Made by a program: the position numbers and the translations under genes
Shown: positions 51,019 through 60,517 of the stretch, piece by piece
How the letters are laid out: each line of letters starts with the position of its first letter
Numbering within the stretch: the stretch's first letter is position 1
DNA from: Ralstonia sp. 25mfcol4.1
GTDB taxonomy: Bacteria > Pseudomonadota > Gammaproteobacteria > Burkholderiales > Burkholderiaceae
NCBI RefSeq assembly: GCF_900104095.1
Contig: NZ_FNJO01000008.1
Location: forward strand, 186,001 to 250,000
Reading direction: 5' to 3'
DNA length: 64,000 nucleotides
The notes under the pieces: generated by a model
Seen by the model: the letters and a program-made list of their open reading frames with translations, nothing else
Told to the model about the DNA's origin: nothing
The model's database searches: none

Positions 51019-52557
51019 ATGTCCGCACCGGCTGTCATCCGTATCCATCCCGCCGACGATATCGTCATTGCCTGCCGCCAGCTGCTGCCCGGCACGGTAC
51101 TGCCCCAGGAAGGCGTCACCGTGGCCAGCCTGGTGCCGCCGGGCCACAAGGTGGCCGTACGCGCCATTGCCGAAGGCGCGCCGGTGCGGCGCTACAACCA
51201 GATCATCGGTTTCGCCCGGCAGGCCATCGCGCCGGGTCAGCACGTACACACCCACAACCTGGCCATGGGTGACTTCGCACGCGACTACGCGGCCGGCAGC
51301 GACGTCCACGACACGGCGAAGGCCACCGCCCCGGCCACGTTCGATGGCATCGTGCGGGCCGATGGCCGCATCGCCACGCGCAACTACATCGGCATCCTGA
51401 CCTCGGTGAACTGCTCGGCCACCGTGGCGCGAGCCATTGCCGACCATTTCCGGCGCGAGATCCACCCCGAGGCGCTGGCGCCCTATCCCAACGTGGATGG
51501 CGTGGTGGCGCTGACGCACGGCGCGGGCTGCGCCACCGACAGCGGCGGCGAAAACCTGCGCGTGCTGCGCCGCACCCTGGCCGGCTACGCCCGGCATCCG
51601 AACTTCGCGGCGGTGCTGGTGGTGGGCCTGGGCTGCGAGACCAACCAGATCGACGCGCTACTGGCCGAGCCGGGCCTGGCGGCGCTGGCCGACGGGCCGC
51701 GCTTTCACAGCTTCAACATCCAGGACACCGGCGGCACGGCCAAGACCGTGGCGCGCGGCGTGGGCGTGGTGCAGGCGCTGCTCGAAGACGCCAACCGCGT
51801 CACGCGCCAGCCGGTGCCGGCCAGCCACCTGGTGGTGGGGCTGCAGTGCGGCGGCTCCGACGGCTACTCGGGCATCACCGCCAATCCGGCGCTGGGCGCC
51901 GCCGTGGACCTGCTCGTGGCGCAGGGGGGCACGGCCATCCTGTCGGAAACGCCCGAGATCTACGGTGCGGAGCACCTGCTGACCCGCCGGGCCGTCTCCG
52001 CCGCGGTGGCCGACCGGCTGATCGCCCGCATCCGCTGGTGGGAAGCCTACACCGCGCGCAACGCGGGCAGCATGGACAACAACCCGTCCGCTGGCAACAA
52101 GGCCGGCGGGCTGACCACCATCCTCGAAAAATCGCTGGGTGCCGTGGCCAAGAGCGGCACCACCAATCTGGTGGAGGTCTACGAATTTGCCGAACCGGTG
52201 CGCGCGCACGGGCTGGTCTTCATGGACACCCCGGGCTACGACCCTGTGTCGGCCACGGGCCAGGTGGCGGGCGGCGCCAACCTGATCTGCTTCACCACGG
52301 GCCGGGGCTCGGCCTATGGCTGCGCGCCGTCGCCGTCCCTGAAGCTGTCGACCAACAACGCGCTGTGGCAGCGCCAGTCCGAGGACATCGACATCAACTG
52401 CGGCGACATCCTGGACGGCGAATCGACCATCGCCGACAAGGGCGCGGCCATCTTCCGGCTGATGCTGGAAACCGCCTCTGGCCGCCGCACCCGGAGCGAG
52501 CAGCATGGCTACGGCCAGAACGAATTCGTGCCCTGGGCGCTTGGCGCCGTGATGTAA
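51019..52557 (+). CDS. UxaA/GarD-family dehydratase (altronate or galactarate type)
   Basis: A 512-residue iron-dependent sugar-acid dehydratase. An N-terminal SAF domain (to about residue 85, with [15 protein letters not shown]) is followed by the large dehydratase domain with [44 protein letters not shown] and [19 protein letters not shown]. The family dehydrates D-altronate to 2-keto-3-deoxygluconate (UxaA) or D-galactarate (GarD); sequence alone does not decide. It follows the SDR by 18 bases in the same operon. Confidence 0.92.
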   Translation: MSAPAVIRIHPADDIVIACRQLLPGTVLPQEGVTVASLVPPGHKVAVRAIAEGAPVRRYNQIIGFARQAIAPGQHVHTHNLAMGDFARDYAAGSDVHDTAKATAPATFDGIVRADGRIATRNYIGILTSVNCSATVARAIADHFRREIHPEALAPYPNVDGVVALTHGAGCATDSGGENLRVLRRTLAGYARHPNFAAVLVVGLGCETNQIDALLAEPGLAALADGPRFHSFNIQDTGGTAKTVARGVGVVQALLEDANRVTRQPVPASHLVVGLQCGGSDGYSGITANPALGAAVDLLVAQGGTAILSETPEIYGAEHLLTRRAVSAAVADRLIARIRWWEAYTARNAGSMDNNPSAGNKAGGLTTILEKSLGAVAKSGTTNLVEVYEFAEPVRAHGLVFMDTPGYDPVSATGQVAGGANLICFTTGRGSAYGCAPSPSLKLSTNNALWQRQSEDIDINCGDILDGESTIADKGAAIFRLMLETASGRRTRSEQHGYGQNEFVPWALGAVM

Positions 52558-52582
52558 CCCCCCTGCATTGCCGGAGACCCGC

Positions 52583-53794
52583 ATGAAGATCACCAACGCA
52601 CGCGTTATCGTCTGCTGCCCGGGACGCAACTTCGTCACGCTCAAGATCGAAACCGACCAGGGGCTGACCGGCATCGGCGACGCCACGCTGAACGGGCGCG
52701 AACTGGCCGTGGTCAGCTACCTGGAAGACCACGTCGTCCCGTGCCTGATCGGGCGCGACGCGCACCAGATCGAGGACATCTGGCAATACCTGTACCGTGG
52801 CGCCTACTGGCGGCGCGGCCCGGTGACGATGAGTGCGATTGCCGCCGTGGACACGGCCCTATGGGACATCAAGGCCAAGGCCGCCAACCTGCCGCTGTAC
52901 CAGCTGCTGGGCGGCAAGAGCCGTACCGGGGTGATGGTCTATGGCCACGCCAACGGCAGCGACATCGGCCACACCGTGGAAGAGGTGCTGCGCTACAAGG
53001 AAATGGGCTACAAGGCGATTCGCGCGCAATCCGGCGTGCCGGGGCTGAACAAGGTGTATGGCGTGTCGCGCGACCGGCTGTTCTACGAGCCTGCCGACGC
53101 CAACCTGCCCTCCGAACACGACTGGAGCACCGAACGCTACCTGGACCACACGCCGAAGCTGTTCGACAAGGTGCGCGAAGCGGTGGGCCCGGACATCCAC
53201 CTGCTGCACGACGTGCACCACCGGCTGACGCCGATCGAAGCGGGCCGGCTGGGCAAGTCGCTGGAGCCGTTCCGGCTGTTCTGGATGGAAGACGCCACGC
53301 CCGCCGAAGACCAGCGCGCGTTCCGCCTGATCCGGCAGCACACGGTCACGCCGCTGGCGGTGGGCGAGATTTTCAACAGCATCTGGGACTGCAAGGCCCT
53401 GCTGGAGGAACAGCTGATCGACTATATTCGAGCCACGGTCGTGCATGCGGGCGGCATTACCCATTTGCGCCGTATTGCCGACTTCGCCGCGCTGCATCAG
53501 GTGCGCACGGGCTGCCATGGCGCGACGGACCTGTCGCCCGCCTGCATGGGGGCGGCGCTGCATTTCGATATCTGGGTGCCCAACTTCGGCATCCAGGAAT
53601 ACATGCGCCATACCGAGGAGACCGACGCCGTGTTCCCGCACGCGTACACATTTCAGGACGGCATGATGTATCCCGGCGACGCGCCGGGCCACGGCGTGGA
53701 CATCGACGAGACGCTGGCCGCGAAGTACCCGTACCAGCGCGCCTACCTGCCGGTGAACCGGCTGGCGCACGACGGCACACTGTGGCACTGGTAG
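52583..53794 (+). CDS. manD: D-mannonate dehydratase, ManD subgroup of the enolase superfamily
   Basis: A 403-residue enzyme that should convert D-mannonate (possibly also D-gluconate) to 2-keto-3-deoxy-D-gluconate. All residues known from the Novosphingobium ManD family are at matching positions: R147, Y159, metal ligand D210 with H212 in [10 protein letters not shown]236 in WMEDATP, E262 in AVGEIFNS; H312 lies in GCHGATD. RspA-type proteins share this set, so catalytic efficiency cannot be judged. GGAGA before the ATG at 52583 supports the start. It is the second enolase-superfamily gene of the operon. Confidence 0.92.
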   Translation: MKITNARVIVCCPGRNFVTLKIETDQGLTGIGDATLNGRELAVVSYLEDHVVPCLIGRDAHQIEDIWQYLYRGAYWRRGPVTMSAIAAVDTALWDIKAKAANLPLYQLLGGKSRTGVMVYGHANGSDIGHTVEEVLRYKEMGYKAIRAQSGVPGLNKVYGVSRDRLFYEPADANLPSEHDWSTERYLDHTPKLFDKVREAVGPDIHLLHDVHHRLTPIEAGRLGKSLEPFRLFWMEDATPAEDQRAFRLIRQHTVTPLAVGEIFNSIWDCKALLEEQLIDYIRATVVHAGGITHLRRIADFAALHQVRTGCHGATDLSPACMGAALHFDIWVPNFGIQEYMRHTEETDAVFPHAYTFQDGMMYPGDAPGHGVDIDETLAAKYPYQRAYLPVNRLAHDGTLWHW

Positions 53795-53848
53795 CGTGGC
53801 AGGTGGCAATTGAGGATGTTGACCGCAAGGCCTGACAAGGAGACCACG

Positions 53849-55384
53849 ATGAGCGATATCGAACAGCTGCCGCGTCTGCATCCTGCCCGGCTCGGCGTGC
53901 TGCCGCCCGACGTGCGGCGTCCCGGCTATGCGCGCGACGCCCTGCGGGCGGGCATCGTTCACCTGGGGATCGGCGCCTTCCATCGCGGCCACCAGGCCGA
54001 GATCACCGAAGCGGCCATCGAGGACATGGGCGAAGACGGCCTGCACTGGGGCATCATCGGCGTGTCGCTGCGCCGGCCCGACACGCGCGACGCGCTCAAG
54101 CCGCAGGAAGGCCTGTACACGCTGGCCCTGCGCAGCGCCACCGCCGAGACGCTGCAGGTCATTGGTGCCGTCCTGGGCGTCCTGGTGGCCGAGGAAGATC
54201 CCGAGATCGTGCTGGACCGCATCGCCCATCGCGACACCCGCATCGTCAGCCTGACCGTCACCGAGAAGGGGTACTGCCACGATCCGGCCACGGGCGAGCT
54301 GAACCGCGCCGACCGCGACATCGTCGAGGATCTGTCCGCCGTATCGCACCCCGTGACCGCCATCGGCTATCTGGCGCTGGGCCTGCAGCGGCGCATGCAG
54401 CGCGGCCTGGGGCCGGTCACGCTGCTGTCGTGTGACAACCTGGCCAGCAATGGCGATACGCTGCGCCGCGTGCTGCTGGCGTTCTGCGCCGAGATCGACC
54501 CGGCGCTGCACGACTGGGTGGCGGCGCGCTGCACGTTCCCCAACACGATGGTGGACCGCATCGTGCCCAAGACCACCATCGACGACGTGGCGCACGTGTC
54601 GTCGGCGCTGGGCCTGTACGACGCGTGGCCCGTGGTGGGCGAGCCGTTCTTCCAGTGGGTGATCGAGGACCGCTTCGCGGCGGGCCGCCCCAGATGGGAA
54701 GCCGGCGGCGCGCAGTTCGTGGCCGAGGCCCGGCCGTTCGAGGTGCTCAAGCACCGGCTGGTCAACGGGAGCCAGTCGATGATGGCGTACATGGGCGTGC
54801 TGGCCGGCTGGGCCACCACCGACCGCGTGATCGCCCAGCCCGCCGTGCATGCGTTCATTTCGGACACCATGGAACGCGAAACCCAGCCCACGCTGCCGCC
54901 GCTGCCGGGGCTCGACGTGGACGCCTATCGCGCAAGCCTGCTGCCGCGCTTCACCAACCCGAAGCTGGGACATCGCACGCGCCAGATCGCCATGGACGGG
55001 TCGCAGAAGATCCCGCAGCGGCTGCTGGCGCCGATCCGCGACCGGATTGCCGCCGGACAGCCGTTTCCGCGCCTGGCGCTGGGCGTGGCCGCATGGCTGC
55101 ACTTCCTGCGCGGCTACGACGAAGCCGGCAACGCCTTCCCGATCGAAGACCCGCTGGCGCAGCCGCTGGCCGCCGTGATGGCCGACGCCGCGCGCCAGAC
55201 CGAAAAACTGTTCGATGCCCGCACACGCGAGCAGACGCGCGTGCGGACCATCGCCGGCTTCGTGCCCGTGTTTGGCGACCTGGCGCAGTCGGCGGTGTTT
55301 GTCGACAGCGTGGCCACGCAGCTGGAACTGCTGTGCGCGCACGGCGTGACGGGGGCGCTGACGCGCGTCAACGGCACCGCCTAG
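53849..55384 (+). CDS. Mannitol dehydrogenase/fructuronate reductase family oxidoreductase
   Basis: A 511-residue long-chain secondary alcohol dehydrogenase like UxuB, UxaB and mannitol 2-dehydrogenase, which link fructuronate to mannonate or tagaturonate to altronate. NAD-binding GIVHLGIGAFHRGHQ and the signature TFPNTMVDRIVPKTT are present. The catalytic stretch LKHRLVNGSQSMMAYMG has K301 and N306 of the known K-N-H triad, but the histidine position (303 in the Pseudomonas mannitol enzyme) is Q309. AAGGAGACC precedes the ATG. It is the last gene before a hairpin, so it closes the operon. Confidence 0.9.
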   Translation: MSDIEQLPRLHPARLGVLPPDVRRPGYARDALRAGIVHLGIGAFHRGHQAEITEAAIEDMGEDGLHWGIIGVSLRRPDTRDALKPQEGLYTLALRSATAETLQVIGAVLGVLVAEEDPEIVLDRIAHRDTRIVSLTVTEKGYCHDPATGELNRADRDIVEDLSAVSHPVTAIGYLALGLQRRMQRGLGPVTLLSCDNLASNGDTLRRVLLAFCAEIDPALHDWVAARCTFPNTMVDRIVPKTTIDDVAHVSSALGLYDAWPVVGEPFFQWVIEDRFAAGRPRWEAGGAQFVAEARPFEVLKHRLVNGSQSMMAYMGVLAGWATTDRVIAQPAVHAFISDTMERETQPTLPPLPGLDVDAYRASLLPRFTNPKLGHRTRQIAMDGSQKIPQRLLAPIRDRIAAGQPFPRLALGVAAWLHFLRGYDEAGNAFPIEDPLAQPLAAVMADAARQTEKLFDARTREQTRVRTIAGFVPVFGDLAQSAVFVDSVATQLELLCAHGVTGALTRVNGTA

Positions 55385-55387
55385 CCC

Positions 55388-55420
55388 GACGCCAGCGCAG
55401 GCCACCCATGCGCTGGCGTC
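55388..55420 (+). terminator. Hairpin closing the acid-sugar operon
   Basis: GACGCCAGCGCA (55388-55399) and TGCGCTGGCGTC (55409-55420) are perfect 12-bp inverted repeats with a 9-base loop, three bases after the stop codon. No T-tract follows, so it may act as a 3' stabiliser or a Rho-assisted terminator. Confidence 0.55.
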
Positions 55421-55532
55421 ATGCCTGCATGCGCAGATATCGTTTCTCTCTCTTGCCGCGACGCACCTACCATCGGCCAGAGCCCGTCATAAAAGGGCTT
55501 CCCAGCGTTCTGCCAAACAGCGAGAGAGAGAC

Positions 55533-56837
55533 ATGCAAGCCAGCGCCCCCGCCTTCGCGGAGACCGTGCCCCAGATCGGGGCCAGTCAACGCCGCCGCGC
55601 CATCATCGCCACGGTGATCGGCAACGGCCTCGAATGGTTCGACTTCACGGTGTACAGCTTCTTCGCCGTGATCATCGCCAAACTGTTCTTCCCCACCGGG
55701 AACGACCTGTCGTCGCTGCTGCTGGCCGTGGCCACGTTCGGCGTGGGCTTCTTCATGCGGCCCGTAGGAGGCATCATCCTGGGTGTCTACGCCGACCGTG
55801 TGGGCCGCAAGGCGGCGCTGTCGCTGACCATCCTGCTGATGGCCGCCGGCACCACGCTGATCGGCATCGCGCCGACCTACGACCAGATCGGCGTGTTCGC
55901 CCCGCTGCTGATCGTCATCGCGCGCCTGATGCAGGGTTTCTCGGCCGGCGGCGAAATGGGCGGTGCCACCGCCTTCCTGACCGAGTACGCGCCCGAGCGC
56001 CAGCGTGCCTACTATTCGAGCTGGATCCAGGCCAGCATCGGCGTGGCGGTGCTGCTGGGTGCCGCCGTGGGCACCTTCGTCACCGCCTCGCTGAGCCCCG
56101 AGGCGCTCAACAGCTGGGGCTGGCGCCTGCCGTTCCTGATCGGCATGATCATCGGCCCGGTCGGCTTCTACATTCGTCACAACCTTGAAGAGACGCCCAC
56201 CTTCCAGGCAACCACCGACAAGACCGACTCGCCGCTGAAGGAAGTGCTGCGCGACTATCCGCGCCAGACCGCCGCCAGCTTCTCGATGGTGATCCTGTGG
56301 ACGGTGTGCACCTACGTGCTGCTGTTCTACATGCCGACCTACGCCGTCAAGGTGCTCAAGGTGCCGCAATCAACCGGCTTTATCGCCGGCATGGCCGGTG
56401 GCATGGCGATCATGGTGTTCGCGCCCATCGTCGGCATGATGGCCGACCGGCTGGGCCGCCGCGGCCTGCTGTCGGGCGCCGCCGCGCTGATCTTTGTGCT
56501 GGCCTGGCCGATGTTCGCCTACATCAACCACGCGCCGGGACTGGGTTCGCTGCTGGTGTTCCAGATCGTCTTCGGCGTGCTGATCGCCGCCTACACGGGC
56601 CCGATCCTGGCCGCGTTTGCCGAACTGTTCCCGGCCAAGGTGCTGTCCACCGGGCTGTCGGTGGCCTACAACCTGGCCGTGACGATCTTCGGCGGCTTCG
56701 CCTCGTTCTTCATCACGTGGCTGATCGCCAGCACGGGCAGCACCATGGCCCCGGCCATCTACGTGATGATCGCGGCGGCCATCAGCTTCTGCGGCACGCG
56801 CCTGGTGCGCGAGCCGGCCTACCTGCAATCGAAGTAA
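55533..56837 (+). CDS. MFS transporter, metabolite:H+ symporter (MHS) family
   Basis: A 434-residue proton symporter with 12 predicted helices. The MHS signature GNGLEWFDFTVYSFFAVIIA starts the first helix; motif A reads ADRVGRKAAL, and GFSAGGEMGGATAFLTEYAP is typical of helix 4 to 5. MHS carriers import citrate, ketoglutarate, proline, shikimate and similar acids. GAGAGAGACATG precedes the start. It follows the sugar-acid operon and directly precedes an amidohydrolase gene (6-base gap), suggesting that it imports that enzyme's substrate. Confidence 0.92.
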   Translation: MQASAPAFAETVPQIGASQRRRAIIATVIGNGLEWFDFTVYSFFAVIIAKLFFPTGNDLSSLLLAVATFGVGFFMRPVGGIILGVYADRVGRKAALSLTILLMAAGTTLIGIAPTYDQIGVFAPLLIVIARLMQGFSAGGEMGGATAFLTEYAPERQRAYYSSWIQASIGVAVLLGAAVGTFVTASLSPEALNSWGWRLPFLIGMIIGPVGFYIRHNLEETPTFQATTDKTDSPLKEVLRDYPRQTAASFSMVILWTVCTYVLLFYMPTYAVKVLKVPQSTGFIAGMAGGMAIMVFAPIVGMMADRLGRRGLLSGAAALIFVLAWPMFAYINHAPGLGSLLVFQIVFGVLIAAYTGPILAAFAELFPAKVLSTGLSVAYNLAVTIFGGFASFFITWLIASTGSTMAPAIYVMIAAAISFCGTRLVREPAYLQSK

Positions 56838-56843
56838 TTGAAG

Positions 56844-58070
56844 ATGACCCAGATTCTGCTTCAGGGCGGCAACGTCCTCGACCCCGTTCGCGGCGTGCTG
56901 CTGCCGCGCCATGATGTGCTGATCGACGGCGAGCGCATCGTCGACGTCAGCGCCACACAGATCCACGCGCCCCAGGCCCGCGTGATCGACGTCACCGGCA
57001 AGACCGTGATGCCGGGCCTGATCGACCTGCACGTGCACGTGCTGGCGTCGCTGGCCAACCTGGGCCTGAACGCGGTGCAGCCGAACGTGCTGGTGGCGTT
57101 CCGCGCGATGCCGATCATGCGCGGCATGCTGGAACGCGGCTTCACCACCGTGCGCGATGCCGGCGGCGCCGACTGGGGCCTGTCGCAGGCCGTGGCCACG
57201 GGCCTGATCCCCGGCCCGCGCATCTTCCCGTCGGGCAAGGCGCTGTCGCAGACCGGCGGCCATGGCGACTTCCGCCCGCGCTCGGACACGCTGGAGCCGT
57301 GCTCCTGCGCGTTCCGCGCCGGCGCCATCGCCCGCGTGGCCGACGGCGTGGACGCGGTGCGGCTGGCCGTGCGCGAGGAAATCCAGAAAGGCGCCACGCA
57401 GATCAAGATCATGGCGTCGGGCGGCGTGGCGTCGCCGACCGACCCCATCGGCAACACCCAGTACAGCGAGGACGAGATCCGCGCCATCGTCGCCGAGGCC
57501 GAGGCCGCGCAGACCTACGTGATGGCCCACGCCTACACGGGCCGGGCAATCACCCGCGCGATTCGCTGCGGCGTGCGCACCATCGAGCACGGCAACCTCG
57601 TGGATGCGGCGGCCGCCCGCGTGATGCGCGAGCACGGCGCCTATGTGGTGCCGACGCTGATCACCTACGACGCGCTGGCCCGCGACGGCGCGCGCCTGGG
57701 CCTGCCCGCCGACTCCGTGGCCAAGATCGAGACCGTGCGCCAGGCCGGCCGCGATTCGCTGGCCATCTACGCCGAAGCCGGCGTGCCGATGGGCTTCGGC
57801 TCCGACCTGCTGGGCGAGATGCACCAGTACCAGTCCGAGGAATTCCGCATCCGTGCCGAGTTGCTGGGCAATGCCGAGGCGGTGCGCTCGGCCACGTCGA
57901 TCGCCGCCGAGATCCTGCAGCGCGACGGCGAGCTTGGCGCGATCCGGGCCGGCGCGCTGGCCGATGTGCTGGTGGTCGATGGCGACCCGCTGCAGGACAT
58001 CGAGGTACTGGCCGGCCCGGCGTCGCGCATCGAACTGGTGATGCAGGCGGGCAAGATCCACAACGCTTGA
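56844..58070 (+). CDS. Metal-dependent amidohydrolase (imidazolonepropionase/prolidase-like)
   Basis: A 408-residue amidohydrolase-superfamily enzyme with a binuclear metal site: H63-x-H65 (IDLHVHVLAS), carboxylated lysine candidate K188 (QIKIMASGG), histidines in MAHAYTGRA and TIEHGNLVD, and the catalytic aspartate in GFGSDLLGEM. Flanking beta-sandwich segments (LLQGGNVLDP at the start, GALADVLVVDGDP at the end) are typical. Relatives hydrolyse N-acyl or dipeptide amides and cyclic amides. The start is the ATG at 56844; a TTG two codons before is possible. It is probably co-transcribed with the MHS carrier. Confidence 0.88.
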   Translation: MTQILLQGGNVLDPVRGVLLPRHDVLIDGERIVDVSATQIHAPQARVIDVTGKTVMPGLIDLHVHVLASLANLGLNAVQPNVLVAFRAMPIMRGMLERGFTTVRDAGGADWGLSQAVATGLIPGPRIFPSGKALSQTGGHGDFRPRSDTLEPCSCAFRAGAIARVADGVDAVRLAVREEIQKGATQIKIMASGGVASPTDPIGNTQYSEDEIRAIVAEAEAAQTYVMAHAYTGRAITRAIRCGVRTIEHGNLVDAAAARVMREHGAYVVPTLITYDALARDGARLGLPADSVAKIETVRQAGRDSLAIYAEAGVPMGFGSDLLGEMHQYQSEEFRIRAELLGNAEAVRSATSIAAEILQRDGELGAIRAGALADVLVVDGDPLQDIEVLAGPASRIELVMQAGKIHNA

Positions 58071-58164
58071 GGCCACGACAGGCCTGCCTCTCTCCTCCGC
58101 CCCCCTGCCATCCATGGGAGAGGGGAGACAACCCGCAGGCATCGATGGCCCAAACGGTTTGCTA

Positions 58165-58188
58165 CCCTCTCCCGCGTGCGGGAGAGGG
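58165..58188. repeat. Palindromic intergenic repeat, copy 4
   Basis: CCCTCTCCCGC (58165-58175), loop GT, GCGGGAGAGGG (58178-58188): a perfect 11-bp hairpin between the amidohydrolase and LysR genes. A degenerate partner is visible about 60-80 bases upstream (58084-58127, ending in GGGAGAGGGGAGA). Confidence 0.6.
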
Positions 58189-58317
58189 TCCGGGAGAGAG
58201 GGCACGGCAGTTCCAGTCGAAGCCCACCGCGTCTCGAGACGCCCCCGTCCTCACACCCCTCTGGCACAAGGCTTGCGACTATCATTGGCATCGTCACCTG
58301 CCCATGACAAGCCCCCG

Positions 58318-59220
58318 ATGCGCATCACCCCCCTTCCCCCATTGCCCTGCCTGGTTGCGTTCGAATCCGCGATGCGACATGGCAGTTTCACCAAGGCCGC
58401 GGCCGAACTCCATCTCACGCAAAGCGCGATCAGCCGCCAGGTGGCCCAGCTTGAGCGATTCCTCGGCAAGAAGCTGTTCGTGCGCGAGCCGCGCGCGTTG
58501 CGGCTGACCGTCAGTGGCCAGCAGTACGCCGAGCAGGTGCAGCGGCTGCTGGTGCGCTGCGCCGAAGCCACCGAGGACGTGATGAAGCGCAAGGGCCAGG
58601 TCGAGTTGACCGTGGCCTGCTCGTCCGGCGTGGCCGTGCTCTGGCTCACGCCGCGCCTGGCCGCCTTCCGGGCGCGCCATCCGGACTTTCATGTGCGGCT
58701 GGTGGTCAACGACAGCCTGGCGTCGCTGTCAGGCACCGATTTCGATGTCGGCCTGTATTACCTGCGCGAAGGCGCGCCCAGCGGCATTGCGGCGCAGCGG
58801 CTCTATGACGAGGAAGTCTTTCCGGTCTGCGCGCCGTCGTACCTGGGCGGCCGGCCGCTGAAGGTGTCGGATCTGCCGAGGGAATCGCTGCTGGTGCTGG
58901 AGGATGCCCAGCGCATCTGGATGTCGTGGCCGGCCTGGTTCGCGCGCAATGGCTTGCGCGAAACCCGCTTCGAGCGCGAGCTGGTGGCCAATACCTACCC
59001 TGTGCTGGTGCAGATGGCCATCGAAGGCCAGGGCATCGTGCTGGCTTGGCGCCATATGATCGACCGATGCCTGGCGGCGGGCCTGCTGGTGCGCGCCTGC
59101 GACGCCAGTGCGTCGCTGGGCGGCGGGTACTACGTGGTCTGGCCGCGCGACCGCGCCGAACCGGCCGCGGCGCGTGCGTTCCGTCAATGGCTGATCGACG
59201 AAAGCGACGCCGACGCCTAG
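58318..59220 (+). CDS. LysR-family transcriptional regulator (GcvA-like)
   Basis: A 300-residue LysR regulator. N-terminal helix-turn-helix: FESAMRHGSFTKAAAELHLT followed by QSAISRQVAQLE; then the linker helix and a type-2 periplasmic-binding effector domain (VELTVACSSGVAVLWLTPRL, GTDFDVGLYYLREG). Such regulators usually control neighbouring genes, here plausibly the MHS carrier and amidohydrolase upstream, although those are in the same orientation rather than divergent. The ATG at 58318 begins the conserved domain; the open frame upstream runs through the palindromic repeat and is not coding. Confidence 0.9.
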   Translation: MRITPLPPLPCLVAFESAMRHGSFTKAAAELHLTQSAISRQVAQLERFLGKKLFVREPRALRLTVSGQQYAEQVQRLLVRCAEATEDVMKRKGQVELTVACSSGVAVLWLTPRLAAFRARHPDFHVRLVVNDSLASLSGTDFDVGLYYLREGAPSGIAAQRLYDEEVFPVCAPSYLGGRPLKVSDLPRESLLVLEDAQRIWMSWPAWFARNGLRETRFERELVANTYPVLVQMAIEGQGIVLAWRHMIDRCLAAGLLVRACDASASLGGGYYVVWPRDRAEPAAARAFRQWLIDESDADA

Positions 59221-59278
59221 GTCAGGTCGAGCATCGGCATTTCCGGGGACGGACGCACGCCGCGCCCGGCGGTGGTGG

Positions 59279-60379
59279 CTACGGGGCGGAAACGAGAGCC
59301 TTGCGCACGGCGTCGGTCACCTGTGCCACCACGCTCTCGCGCCAGTCGTCGGTATCGCCGTAGAACGCGTTCCACACCGTCTGCTTGATCAGGGCGCGCT
59401 GGTTCTCGTCAGCCTCCGGATGCACGTGCAGCCAGTGATCGCCGCGCAGCGCGTCCAGCACTTCGGCCAGCGGCAGCGTGCCGAATTCGAGCGCAATGCC
59501 GGCATAGTCGATGGACGGCAGGGTCTGGGGCACCGCCTGCCATGCCAGGCCCGTCAGGTTGGCCGAGGTCGAGGACCCGTCGTAGATCGATGTGACGCTG
59601 CGGCCCCAGATGGCCCGCGTCCTGGCCAATGGCTCCGGCGCGTCCGGCCCCATGTAGATCGGTTCGCCATAGCCCCAGGGGCCCAGTCCCGTATGCACGT
59701 CGATCCAGCGCAGCACCGTGCGGCCCGTGCCAAACCGGGCCAGGATGCGCCGCAGCGTGTAGTTGCTCCACGTGGCCTTCTGACCGCCGAAGAACATGCC
59801 GGCGGCGTCCTGGTACTGGCCCGCGCTGACGGCAGCCTGATACCAACCCATCCCCTTTTCGGCTACCGTCTTCATCAGCGCGGTGTGCTCGTCGCAGGAC
59901 GGCGGCCATTGTGCCGGCAGTAGCAGCGGCGCCACTTCGGCATAGGCCGGGTTCAGCGGCAGCGGCCGGTCGAAATCCATGAAATTGCGATTCAGGTCGA
60001 CGTTGTCCTCGTTGACGCGGCGCAGGTGCGAGAACCCGTAGGGGTTCACCGCATGCACGAACATCAGCGCCCAGCCGGCACGGCGGCAATCGGCATGCAG
60101 GTCGGTATCGTGCAGCATGGCCACCTGGGCACCCGATCCGCAGAAGCCTTCGGCGCCGTGCGTGCCCGATGTCACCATCAGCACGCGGGTCGCGTCGGAT
60201 GCGCCGAGCCAGGCGACGTCCATGGCCAACGTCTCGCCGTCACGGCCGACTTCGGTCGGATGGGGAAACTCGGTCAGCGTGGCGCCGCATCCACGCGCGG
60301 CATCGATGAACTTCTGGCGGGCTTCGGCATAGCTGCGCGCGAACTGGCGCGCAACGGGCGACATCGGACTGGCAGGCAT
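59279..60379 (-). CDS. DUF2817/M14-type metallopeptidase
   Basis: A 366-residue protein with a zinc carboxypeptidase-like core. H74 and E77 in TSGTHGAEGFCGS form the first zinc motif, DVHTGLGPWGYGE carries the likely third ligand, and ALEFGTLPLAEVLDAL may hold the catalytic glutamate. RVNEDNVDLNRNFMDF is characteristic of the DUF2817 branch. No signal peptide is visible, so it should be cytoplasmic. It ends convergently with the LysR gene and is preceded by a 138-base gap, so it may be unlinked to the T6SS genes. Confidence 0.85.
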   Translation of the reverse strand: MPASPMSPVARQFARSYAEARQKFIDAARGCGATLTEFPHPTEVGRDGETLAMDVAWLGASDATRVLMVTSGTHGAEGFCGSGAQVAMLHDTDLHADCRRAGWALMFVHAVNPYGFSHLRRVNEDNVDLNRNFMDFDRPLPLNPAYAEVAPLLLPAQWPPSCDEHTALMKTVAEKGMGWYQAAVSAGQYQDAAGMFFGGQKATWSNYTLRRILARFGTGRTVLRWIDVHTGLGPWGYGEPIYMGPDAPEPLARTRAIWGRSVTSIYDGSSTSANLTGLAWQAVPQTLPSIDYAGIALEFGTLPLAEVLDALRGDHWLHVHPEADENQRALIKQTVWNAFYGDTDDWRESVVAQVTDAVRKALVSAP

Positions 60380-60517
60380 GGCGGGAGTTGGCCTGGGCCG
60401 GGTGAAGGTACGCCCAATGTAACGCCAATCGGCCGTCCGATGCCAGTGTCTTGCACGCTGGATCCGGAACGGCATCGCTGCGGTATGACGACGGCTCGGA
60501 ACGACTTCGGGGCCGCT

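Noticed and set aside
52859..55405. 848-residue antisense open frame opposite manD and the reductase gene
   Set aside because: It spans two well-supported genes on the plus strand and has no recognisable domain.
56370..58205. 611-residue antisense open frame opposite the amidohydrolase
   Set aside because: Histidine- and alanine-rich shadow translation typical of antisense frames in GC-rich genes.
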